Shown: positions 1 to 6,663 of the stretch, piece after piece | Position numbering within the stretch: the first letter of the stretch is position 1 | Layout: the number at the start of each line of letters is the position of its first letter | NCBI GenBank assembly: GCA_023150095.1 | Contig: JAKLLO010000031.1 | Span: forward strand, 1 to 36,020 | Source of the DNA: Zoogloea sp. | GTDB taxonomy: Bacteria; Pseudomonadota; Gammaproteobacteria; Burkholderiales; Rhodocyclaceae | Length of the DNA stretch: 36,020 nt | Direction of reading: 5' to 3' | Notes under the pieces: model-generated | The model's input: only the letters and a program-made list of their open reading frames with translations | Told to the model about the DNA's origin: nothing | Database searches by the model: none | Program-made: the position numbers and the translations under genes

Positions 1-13
1 CAGCAGCGCCGTC

Positions 14-1189
14 ATGCAGAGCACCACCGTTCCAGTTCCATCCGTCCTGTCCAGCCCCCCGGTGATTGCTGCCGCCGGGTTGCTGTCCCTCTTGCTGGCC
101 ATGGGCATTGGCCGCTTCGCCTTCACTGCGCTGCTGCCCCAGATGCGCGACGACGGGCTGGTGGACATCGGCAGCGCCGGCCTGCTGGCCGCGATGAACT
201 ACCTGGGCTACCTGGCCGGGGCGCTGTGGGCGGCCTTCAGCCGCAACGCCGACCCGGCACGGCGGCTGGCTGGCGGGCTCGTCGCCAGCGTGCTCACTAC
301 CCTGGCGATGAGCGTCGACCTGGGCTTTGGCGGCTGGTGTGCGTTGCGCTTCGTGTCGGGCGTGGCGAGCGCGGCGGTGTATGTCTACGCCACCGGCATC
401 GTGCTGCGCAGTCTGGCCGACGTGGGCGCGGCGGGCTGGAGCGCGCTGCATTACATGGGCGTCGGCGCGGGCATCGTCACCTCGGCCATCGTCGCGCAGC
501 ACCTGGCCGGCGGCGCCCTCGTCGGGTGGCGGATGCTGGGCCTGGTGGCCGGCGTGGCGGCCCTGCTGGTAGGCGCGGTGCTGGTGCCCCGGGGGCGCGT
601 GGTGCCGGTTGCGGGCGCAGCGCCCGCAGCCCCGGCGGTGGCGCCGCCGCTGGGCTGGCTGGCGGCGGCTTACGGGCTGGCCGGCTTTGGCTACATCGTC
701 AATGCAACCTTCCTGCCGACCATCCTGCGCAGCCAGTCGGGCACCGCCGATGCGGCGCTCACTGGCTGGCTGATGGTGGGCCTTGCCGCGCTGCCAGCCA
801 CCGCCCTGTGGGTGCGGCTGTCGTTCCGCCGCGGGGTGTATCCGGTGCTGATCGCCGCGACGCTGATCCAGGCCGTCGGCGTGGCGCTGCCGGTGCTGGT
901 GGATGGCGTGGCCTCGGCGATGGCCGGCGCAGTGCTGCTGGGCGGCACCTTCATGGGCATCGCCGGGCTGGCCCAGTGGCTGGCGCGGGTGCCGGACGCC
1001 CAGACCACCGCCCGCCGGATCGGGCTCATCACCGCCTGTTATGGCGTCGGGCAGATCGTCGGGCCGCTGCTGGTGGCGGTGCGCGGGCGCGACGCCGGGT
1101 TCGAGCTGCCGGTGCTGCTGGCCGCCGCCGCGCTGGTGTTGAGCGCGTTGCTGCTGGAAGTCTCCCGCCGTCGGGAACGGCTGGGCTGA
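14..1189 (+). CDS. YbfB/YjiJ-family MFS transporter
   Basis: This gene encodes a 391-residue, very hydrophobic protein with about twelve predicted membrane helices, the size of a standard major facilitator transporter. The N-terminal motif (LLLAMGIGRFAFTALLPQM, residues ~26-44) and the following GYLAGALWAA helix are typical of the YbfB/YjiJ group of MFS proteins, inner-membrane secondary transporters of unknown substrate. The ATG at 14 is the first possible start in the window, and the frame is open upstream to base 2, so a longer N-terminus cannot be excluded. Two tautomerase genes follow in the same direction after 36 and 27 bases, suggesting one operon, perhaps for export or handling of an aromatic or keto-acid compound; that role is inference. 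Family call is fairly sure, substrate unknown. Confidence 0.85.
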   Translation: MQSTTVPVPSVLSSPPVIAAAGLLSLLLAMGIGRFAFTALLPQMRDDGLVDIGSAGLLAAMNYLGYLAGALWAAFSRNADPARRLAGGLVASVLTTLAMSVDLGFGGWCALRFVSGVASAAVYVYATGIVLRSLADVGAAGWSALHYMGVGAGIVTSAIVAQHLAGGALVGWRMLGLVAGVAALLVGAVLVPRGRVVPVAGAAPAAPAVAPPLGWLAAAYGLAGFGYIVNATFLPTILRSQSGTADAALTGWLMVGLAALPATALWVRLSFRRGVYPVLIAATLIQAVGVALPVLVDGVASAMAGAVLLGGTFMGIAGLAQWLARVPDAQTTARRIGLITACYGVGQIVGPLLVAVRGRDAGFELPVLLAAAALVLSALLLEVSRRRERLG

Positions 1190-1225
1190 TCGGCTTTTCA
1201 TCTCACACGCAAAGGAGAACTCACC

Positions 1226-1621
1226 ATGCCTTACCTGAAACTCGCCTACGCCTCGCCCGACGCCGTCGTCACCGCCGATCTGGCGGCGACGCTCACCGCT
1301 CACACCGTCGATCTGCTCGGCAAGAAGCGCGAGCTGACTGTGGTCGCCATCGAACCGCTGCCGGTGGAGGCGTGGTTCGTGGGCGGCACGGCGCTGGGGG
1401 CAGGGGAGTCTGGCGTGGTGCTGGAGATCCGCATCACCGAGGGCACCAACACCAAGGCCCAGAAGGCGGCCTTCATCCGCGCCGCCTTCGATGCGCTGGC
1501 GTCCGCGCTGCCCGGGCTGCATCCGGCCAGCTACGTGACGATCCACGAACCGCCCGCCGACGCCTGGGGCTATTCCGGCGAAACCCAGGAATACCGTTTC
1601 ATCCGCAACCAGATGCTGTAA
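1226..1621 (+). CDS. Tautomerase-superfamily protein, two-unit (131 aa)
   Basis: The product starts Met-Pro-Tyr, so removal of Met exposes the N-terminal proline that serves as catalytic base in the tautomerase superfamily. At 131 residues it is twice the length of a 4-oxalocrotonate tautomerase subunit. A first beta-alpha-beta unit (residues 1-60) and a second unit (VVLEIRITEGTNTKAQKAAF, from ~residue 64) can be aligned with each other and with the next gene. This fused-dimer length is that of the cis-CaaD/MSAD/MIF groups. The start is supported by the AAGGAGA ribosome site at about 1212. Substrate cannot be told from sequence; cytoplasmic enzyme acting on keto-enol or enoate compounds is expected. 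It lies between the MFS gene and a second, single-unit tautomerase in one apparent operon. Confidence 0.8.
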   Translation: MPYLKLAYASPDAVVTADLAATLTAHTVDLLGKKRELTVVAIEPLPVEAWFVGGTALGAGESGVVLEIRITEGTNTKAQKAAFIRAAFDALASALPGLHPASYVTIHEPPADAWGYSGETQEYRFIRNQML

Positions 1622-1648
1622 GCCAATCCATCCCCCCGGAGAGAACCC

Positions 1649-1864
1649 ATGCCCTACGTGAACATCCGCATCACCCGTGAAGGCGCCACCGCCGCCCAGA
1701 AGGCCGAGCTCATCGAAGGCGTCACCCAGCTGTTGCAGGACGTGCTGGGCAAGAACCGCTCGACCACCTTCGTCATCATCGACGAGGTGGACACCGACAA
1801 CTGGGGCATCGGCGGCGAGCCGGTGACGAAGCTGCGGGCCGCGGCAGCTGCCGCCAAGGGCTGA
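1649..1864 (+). CDS. 4-oxalocrotonate tautomerase-like protein (71 aa)
   Basis: A 71-residue protein with Pro directly after the initiator Met (MPYVNIRITREGATAAQKAEL), the hallmark of 4-oxalocrotonate tautomerases, which work as hexamers of ~62-residue subunits and move a proton between enol and keto forms. The central segment ending VIIDEVDTDNWGIGGEPV is typical of the YwhB/DmpI-like branch. The alanine-rich last ten residues look like a disordered tail. A purine-rich ribosome site (CGGAGAG) precedes the ATG. No aromatic meta-cleavage genes are nearby, so a role in catechol degradation is not supported; it probably works with the preceding tautomerase and the transporter. Confidence 0.88.
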   Translation: MPYVNIRITREGATAAQKAELIEGVTQLLQDVLGKNRSTTFVIIDEVDTDNWGIGGEPVTKLRAAAAAAKG

Positions 1865-1871
1865 TCTTGCG

Positions 1872-1917
1872 TTTGAGAATTAGTCGCATTTACATTTTCA
1901 GCAAGGCTGGTTAGACT
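1872..1917 (+). promoter_or_regulatory. Fur-like box overlapping the promoter of the ferric-binding protein gene
   Basis: TTTGAGAATTAGTCGCATTT (1872-1891) fits the 7-1-7 layout of a Fur operator (TGAGAAT-T-AGTCGCA). It abuts a plausible sigma-70 promoter: TTTACA at 1889-1894, 17 bases, TAGACT at 1912-1917. A site across the -35 would repress fbpA when iron is plentiful. The same core occurs at 24942 (TGAGAATTTATCGCA). Binding is inferred. Confidence 0.6.
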
Positions 1918-1964
1918 CGGCGCATCGATTTTTCGTATGCGCCATTTTTTCCGGAGTCCAACCG

Positions 1965-2981
1965 ATGAACTGCAAGTCCACCGTGCTCGCTGCCGTCCTG
2001 GCCGGCATCGCCTTCGGCGCCCAGGCCGACGACAAGGAACTCAACCTTTACTCGGCCCGGCATTACCAGACGGATGAAGCGCTCTACAGCGATTTCACCA
2101 AGCAGACTGGCATCCGCATCAACCGCATCGAAGGCAAGGAAGACGAACTGCTGGAGCGCATCCGCAACGAAGGCACCAACAGCCCGGCGGACATCCTGCT
2201 CACCGTCGACGCGGCCCGGCTCGCCAAGGCCCACGAGCTGGGCATGTTTGCGCCGGTGAAGTCGAAGGTGCTGGAATCTCGTATCCCGGCGCACCTGCGC
2301 ACCGACGACTGGTTCTCGTTCTCGACCCGCGCCCGGGTCATCATCTACAACAAGCTGGGCGTGAAGGCCGACGAGGTGCGCAACTACGACGACCTCGCCA
2401 AGCCGGCGCTGAAGGGCAAGCTGTGCTCGCGCTCGGGCTCGCACCCCTACAACCTGTCCCTCGGCGCCTCGGTGATCGCCCATCAGGGCGAGGCCAAGGC
2501 CGAAGAGTGGGCCCGCGGCATGGTGGCCAACTTCGCCCGTGCGCCCAAGGGCGGCGACACCGACCAGATCAAGGCCGTGGCGGCCGGCGAATGCCAGGTG
2601 GCGCTCTCCAACACCTACTACATCGCCCGCATGATGCGTTCGACCAAGCCCGAAGACGTGAAGGCGATGGAGCGCGTTGGCGTGGTGTGGCCCAACCAGG
2701 CGGGCACCGGCACCCACATCAACGTGTCCGGCGCCGGCGTGCTGAAACACGCGCCCCACAAGGAGGCCGCGGTGAAGTTCCTCGAGTATCTGGCCTCCGA
2801 CGACGCCCAGCGCTACTTTGCCGACGGCAACAACGAGTGGCCGGTGGTCGACTCGGTCAAGGTGAGCAACAAGGCGCTGGACGCCTTGGGCAAGTTCAAG
2901 GCCGACAGCCTGCCGGTGAAGCAGTTGGAGATGTATCAGGTTAAGGCCCAGATGATCTACGACCGGGCCGGCTACAAGTAA
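1965..2981 (+). CDS. fbpA: Periplasmic ferric-iron-binding protein of an ABC importer (FbpA/FutA type)
   Basis: The 338-residue product has a Sec signal peptide (residues 1-21, ending GAQA before DDKELN) and the fold signature of ferric-binding proteins: NLYSARHY near the mature N-terminus and an adjacent tyrosine pair in LSNTYYIARM (Y218, Y219), the residues that bind Fe(III) in FbpA/FutA proteins. It captures Fe3+ in the periplasm for the permease and ATPase encoded just downstream. A Fur-like box lies 75-90 bases upstream and a strong hairpin terminator follows, so it is its own transcription unit. The start has a CGGAG ribosome site seven bases upstream. The name fbpA is used in the generic sense; afuA or futA would be equivalent. 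Confidence 0.92.
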   Translation: MNCKSTVLAAVLAGIAFGAQADDKELNLYSARHYQTDEALYSDFTKQTGIRINRIEGKEDELLERIRNEGTNSPADILLTVDAARLAKAHELGMFAPVKSKVLESRIPAHLRTDDWFSFSTRARVIIYNKLGVKADEVRNYDDLAKPALKGKLCSRSGSHPYNLSLGASVIAHQGEAKAEEWARGMVANFARAPKGGDTDQIKAVAAGECQVALSNTYYIARMMRSTKPEDVKAMERVGVVWPNQAGTGTHINVSGAGVLKHAPHKEAAVKFLEYLASDDAQRYFADGNNEWPVVDSVKVSNKALDALGKFKADSLPVKQLEMYQVKAQMIYDRAGYK

Positions 2982-3004
2982 TCCAGGTTCTTCCGCTCCA
3001 TGCA

Positions 3005-3037
3005 ACAACGCCCCGCAATGTCGGGGCGTTGTGCTTT
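3005..3037 (+). terminator. Rho-independent terminator after fbpA
   Basis: An 11-base-pair perfect stem (ACAACGCCCCG at 3005-3015 with CGGGGCGTTGT at 3022-3032) closes a six-base loop and is followed by GCTTTT. It sits between the convergent ends of fbpA and the permease gene and probably stops fbpA transcription. Confidence 0.85.
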
Positions 3038-3053
3038 TGGGGCCTCGGGCGCG

Positions 3054-4721
3054 CTACTTCCGATCCTGCGCGATCTGCCGCGAGAGCGCGATCAGCGGCA
3101 GGAGGCCCACCGCGACGATCGCCAGCGCAGCCGTGGAGGCTTCGGCCAGGCGCTCGTCCGATGCCAGGGTGTAGGCCTGGGTGGCGAGGGTATCGAAGTT
3201 GAACGGACGCATCACCAGCGTGGCGGGCAGCTCCTTCATCACATCCACGAAAACCAGCAACCCGGCGGTGAACAGGCTGCCCCGCAGGATGGGCACATGG
3301 ACCCGGCGCAGGGTGTCGCCCTGGCCGAGGCCCAGGCTTCGGGCGGCGTCATCCATGCTGGGGGTGATCTTGGCGAGGCTGGCGTCAACGGTCTGCAGCG
3401 CCACCGATAGGAAGCGCGCGAGGTAGGCGTAGATCAGTGCCGCGATGCCACCGGTGAGGAGCAGCCCCGGGTTGGTGCCAAACCACGCCGCCCACTGTCC
3501 CGCCAGCCAGTTGTCGAGCCGGGTCACGGGGATCAGCACGCCCACTGCGATCACCGTGCCCGGTACCGCGTAGCCCAGGCCGACCATCCGGTTGAAGCCG
3601 GTGGTGAGCAGGCTCCGGGAGAGCCGCGCGCTGTAGGCCAGCAGCACAGCGAGCATCACGGCGATCAGCGCGGTGAGCCCCGCAAGGGTGAAGCTGTTGC
3701 GGGCCAGCATCACGAAGCGTTCACCGAACTGGGCGTCGCCTTCACCCAGCGCCATCCGCAGCAGCAGCCCGCCCGGTAGCAGAAAGCCCAGCACCAGCGG
3801 CGTGAGGCAGGCGAGCGTCGCAGCTAGGCCGGCCACGCCCGAGAGGCGCGGCGCCGGCGGGCGATGTCGGTTGGAGGTGTTGTGGTAGCGCGCCCGGCCG
3901 CGGGTGATGCGCTCGATGGCCACCAGCAGCAGCACGAAGCCCAGCAGGATCGCCGCCAGCTGGGCCGAGGCGATCCGGTCGCCCAGCGAAAACCACGCCC
4001 GGTAGATGCCGGTGGTGAAGGTGTTGACGGCGAAGTAGGCCACCGTGCCGTAATCGGCCAGGGTTTCCATCAGCGCCAGCGCCACGCCGGCGGCAATGGC
4101 TGGCCGGGCGAGTGGCAGCGATACGGTGAAGAAGGCCCGCCACGGGCCTATGCCCAGGGTTCGGGCGGCCTCCAGCACGCCGCCGGCCCGCTCGAGGAAG
4201 GCCGTGCGGGCGAGCAGATAGACGTAGGGGTAGAGCACGAACACGAACATCAGCATTGCGCCGGGAAGGGTGCGGATGTCGGGAAAGTAGTAGTCGCCGA
4301 ACTCCCAGCCGAAGGCTTCGCGCAGGGCCGTCTGCACCGGGCCGACGAACTGCAGGAAGTCGGTGTAAACATAGGCCATCACGTAGGCCGGCATGGCCAG
4401 CGGGAGCACCAGCGCCCAGTCGAACACGCGCCGGCCGGGGAAGTCATGCATCGTGGTGAGCCACGCGGTGGCCACGCCGACGATCGCCACGCCGACGCCC
4501 ACGCCCAGGCACAGGGCCAGCGAGTTCTGGATGTATTCGGGCAGCACCGTGCTGGCGAGGTGGCTCCAGGTGGCGCTGGTGCCACCGGCGAGCAGGTTGA
4601 AGCCGACGCTGGCGACGGGCAGGCCGGCCAGCAGCGCAATCGCAAGCGCCGTGATGACCAGCGGCGAGAGATGTCGGGAAAGGGTGCCGAGGGCCGGCGG
4701 AGAAGGGTGTCGTGAGCTCAT
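3054..4721 (-). CDS. fbpB: Ferric-iron ABC transporter permease (FbpB type, fused two-half permease)
   Basis: The 555-residue inner-membrane protein contains two homologous permease halves of about six helices each. Each half carries an EAA-type loop that contacts the ATPase: EAARTLGIGPWRAFF in the first and DAARSLGLGQGDTLRRV in the second. This duplicated architecture is usual for FbpB/AfuB/SfuB iron permeases. I chose the ATG at 4721 (MSSRHPSPP). A longer frame begins at 4781, but that would cross the Fur-like box and the start of the divergent ATPase gene. The gene points opposite to both fbpA and fbpC, unlike the usual fbpABC order, and shares a control region with fbpC. Confidence 0.9.
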   Translation of the reverse strand: MSSRHPSPPALGTLSRHLSPLVITALAIALLAGLPVASVGFNLLAGGTSATWSHLASTVLPEYIQNSLALCLGVGVGVAIVGVATAWLTTMHDFPGRRVFDWALVLPLAMPAYVMAYVYTDFLQFVGPVQTALREAFGWEFGDYYFPDIRTLPGAMLMFVFVLYPYVYLLARTAFLERAGGVLEAARTLGIGPWRAFFTVSLPLARPAIAAGVALALMETLADYGTVAYFAVNTFTTGIYRAWFSLGDRIASAQLAAILLGFVLLLVAIERITRGRARYHNTSNRHRPPAPRLSGVAGLAATLACLTPLVLGFLLPGGLLLRMALGEGDAQFGERFVMLARNSFTLAGLTALIAVMLAVLLAYSARLSRSLLTTGFNRMVGLGYAVPGTVIAVGVLIPVTRLDNWLAGQWAAWFGTNPGLLLTGGIAALIYAYLARFLSVALQTVDASLAKITPSMDDAARSLGLGQGDTLRRVHVPILRGSLFTAGLLVFVDVMKELPATLVMRPFNFDTLATQAYTLASDERLAEASTAALAIVAVGLLPLIALSRQIAQDRK

Positions 4722-4741
4722 GGCGTTCTTTTTGGCCTGGA

Positions 4742-4762
4742 TGAGAATTATAATTGATTGCA
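4742..4762. promoter_or_regulatory. Divergent control region with Fur-like box between fbpB and fbpC
   Basis: Only 40 bases separate the divergent permease and ATPase starts. TGAGAATTATAATTGATTGCA (4742-4762, one half-site close to consensus, the other weak) overlaps a TATAAT hexamer at 4749-4754 that ends seven bases before the fbpC ATG. A single bound Fur could shut both directions. The -35 on either strand is poor, so promoter details are uncertain. Confidence 0.5.
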
Positions 4763-5829
4763 TGTCCAAGCTAGAACTCAAGGCGGTTGCCCAGCGCTAC
4801 GGCCAGCACACCGTCGTCAATGGCGTCGATTTTCGCCTGGAGCAGGGCAGCATCGCCTGCCTGCTGGGGCCGTCCGGTTGCGGCAAGACCACTCTGCTGC
4901 GCTGCATCGCCGGCTTTGAGGAAGTCTCCGGCGGCGAGATCCTGATCCACGACGAATCCATGAGCCGCGCCGGCTTCCGGGTGCCGCCCGAACGCCGGCG
5001 GGTGGGCATGGTGTTTCAGGATTACGCGCTGTTTCCCCACCTCACCGTCGAGGCCAACGTGGGCTTTGGCCTGCGCGGGGTGTCGGCGGCGGAGCGCGAC
5101 CAGCGGGTCGAATCCCTGCTCGCCACCGTGGGCCTCGCGGGCCAGGGGCGAAAGTTTCCCCACGAGCTTTCGGGCGGCCAGCAGCAGCGGGTCGCGCTGG
5201 CCCGCGCCCTGGCGCCGCGGCCCGAGCTGGTGCTGCTCGACGAACCTTTTTCAAACCTCGACGTGGATCTGCGCGAGCGACTGTCGGTCGAGGTGCGCGA
5301 GATCCTCAAGAGCGAGGGCATGACCGCGGTGCTGGTCACCCACGACCAGCACGAAGCCTTCGCGATGGCCGACGAGATCGGCGTGATGTACGAGGGACGC
5401 ATCCAGCAGTGGGATACGCCCTACAACCTCTACCACCGGCCGGCCAACCGCTTCGTGGCGGATTTTGTGGGCAAGGGCGTATTCGTGCCGGGTACCGTGC
5501 TCGACGCCAACCGGGTGGGGATCGAACTGGGCGAGCTGAACTCCGGTGTGCCGGTGGAGTGCAGCGTGGGCTGCGCCGCCTGCGGCAAGGGCTGCGGCGT
5601 GGATGTGCTGCTACGCCCCGACGACGTGATCCACGACGACGCCAGCCCGACCCGGGCCGAGGTGCGCCACAAGGCATTCCGCGGCGCCGACATCCTGTAC
5701 ACCCTGCGTCTGCCGAGCGGCACCGAGGTGCTGTCGCTGGTGCCGTCCCACCACAACCACGCCATCGGCGAGGCGATCGGGGTGCGGCTGGAGGCCGACC
5801 ATGTGATCGCCTTCCGGCACGGCGCCTGA
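4762..5829 (+). CDS. fbpC: Ferric-iron ABC transporter ATP-binding protein (FbpC type)
   Basis: This 355-residue ATPase energises the iron permease. Visible motifs are Walker A GPSGCGKT (36-43), Q-loop Gln86 in FQDYALF, signature LSGGQ (136-140), Walker B LVLLDE (156-161) and the switch His194 (VTHDQHEA). A C-terminal TOBE-like regulatory domain follows residue ~235, with the LLRPDDV motif of FbpC proteins. Unusually, just before that motif lie four cysteines spaced C-x3-C-x2-C-x3-C (C267, C271, C274, C278). The start at 4762 is the first ATG giving the family's usual N-terminus (MSKLELKAVAQRYG); there is no ribosome site and the TATAAT at 4749 would place the transcript start at the ATG, so it may be translated leaderless. 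Confidence 0.92.
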   Translation: MSKLELKAVAQRYGQHTVVNGVDFRLEQGSIACLLGPSGCGKTTLLRCIAGFEEVSGGEILIHDESMSRAGFRVPPERRRVGMVFQDYALFPHLTVEANVGFGLRGVSAAERDQRVESLLATVGLAGQGRKFPHELSGGQQQRVALARALAPRPELVLLDEPFSNLDVDLRERLSVEVREILKSEGMTAVLVTHDQHEAFAMADEIGVMYEGRIQQWDTPYNLYHRPANRFVADFVGKGVFVPGTVLDANRVGIELGELNSGVPVECSVGCAACGKGCGVDVLLRPDDVIHDDASPTRAEVRHKAFRGADILYTLRLPSGTEVLSLVPSHHNHAIGEAIGVRLEADHVIAFRHGA

Positions 5830-5847
5830 TCCTCCGGACGCCGCCGG

Positions 5848-6516
5848 TCAGAAGTCCGGCGGGCTTTCCAGCCTGAGCATCGCCCCGCTCTGCGGGTGGG
5901 GCAGGGCCAGCGCTGTGGCGTGCAGCAGCAGGCGCGGCGCGGCGTTCCGGCTCGCCTCGTCGCCGTACAGGTCATCGCCCAGGATCGGATGGCCGATGGC
6001 CAGCAGATGCACCCGCAGCTGGTGGGAGCGCCCGGTGTGGGGCATCAGCGCCACCCGGGTGAAGTCTTGCGCAGCGTCGCGGGCCAGCACCTCGAACCCG
6101 GTGAGAGACGGCTTGCCCAGCTCGAAATCCACCTTCTGCCGCGGCCGGTTGGGCCAGTCGGTGATGAGCGGCAGGTTGATCTCGCCGCGTTCATCGGCCA
6201 GCCGGCCGGCCACGACCGCCACGTAAAGTTTTTCCACCTGCCGCTGCTGGAAGGCGATGCTGAGGGCGCGTTCCATCGCCGCTCCGCGGGCCATCACGAT
6301 GAGGCCGGAGGTCGCCATGTCGAGGCGATGGACGATGCGTGCGTCGGGGAATTCCGCCTGTACCCGGCTGGCGAGGCTGTCGGCGTGGGCCGGGCCGCGG
6401 CCTGGCACCGACAGCAGCCCGGAGGGCTTGTCGAGGACGATCAGAGTGTCGTCCTGATAGAGGATTTTCAGCGGTCCGGCGGGCGGTGCATAAACCGGCG
6501 GCGGCGGTGTGGGCAT
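5848..6516 (-). CDS. rluA: Dual-specificity RNA pseudouridine synthase RluA
   Basis: The 222-residue protein matches enterobacterial RluA almost along its whole length from memory of that family: ILYQDDTLIVLDKPSGLLSV near the N-terminus, catalytic motif HRLDMATSGL with Asp66, then LPLITDWPNRPRQKV and TGRSHQLRVHLLAIGHPILGD. RluA converts U746 of 23S rRNA and U32 of several tRNAs to pseudouridine. Its length (E. coli RluA has 219 residues) supports the start at 6516 (MPTPPPP) rather than the longer frame to 6660, whose extra 48 residues resemble nothing in the family. The gene converges on fbpC with only 18 bases between the stops, and lies downstream of the sensor kinase on the same strand, 147 bases away. 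Confidence 0.93.
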   Translation of the reverse strand: MPTPPPPVYAPPAGPLKILYQDDTLIVLDKPSGLLSVPGRGPAHADSLASRVQAEFPDARIVHRLDMATSGLIVMARGAAMERALSIAFQQRQVEKLYVAVVAGRLADERGEINLPLITDWPNRPRQKVDFELGKPSLTGFEVLARDAAQDFTRVALMPHTGRSHQLRVHLLAIGHPILGDDLYGDEASRNAAPRLLLHATALALPHPQSGAMLRLESPPDF

Positions 6517-6663
6517 GGGGCGAGGGCGGAGCGACGGCGGGGCCGCATTCTGGCACAGGCGCCGGCCACCGGGCTGTGGATAAGTCTGTGGACTGGCGCT
6601 GTAAAAGCAGTGGGCCAAATGTGGATTGCGACCGGCGCTGAAGCGGCCCGGCTCATCCACGCT

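Noticed and set aside
226..1680. 484-codon plus-strand frame over the MFS and tautomerase genes
   Set aside because: Arg/Gly-rich shadow in another frame of genes with clear families.
4722..4781. Longer N-terminus of the iron permease
   Set aside because: It would cross the Fur-like box and overlap the divergent ATPase start; MSSRHPS at 4721 fits better.
5829..5870. GC-rich hairpin between fbpC and rluA as a terminator
   Set aside because: The seven-pair stem overlaps the rluA coding end and has no T-tract.
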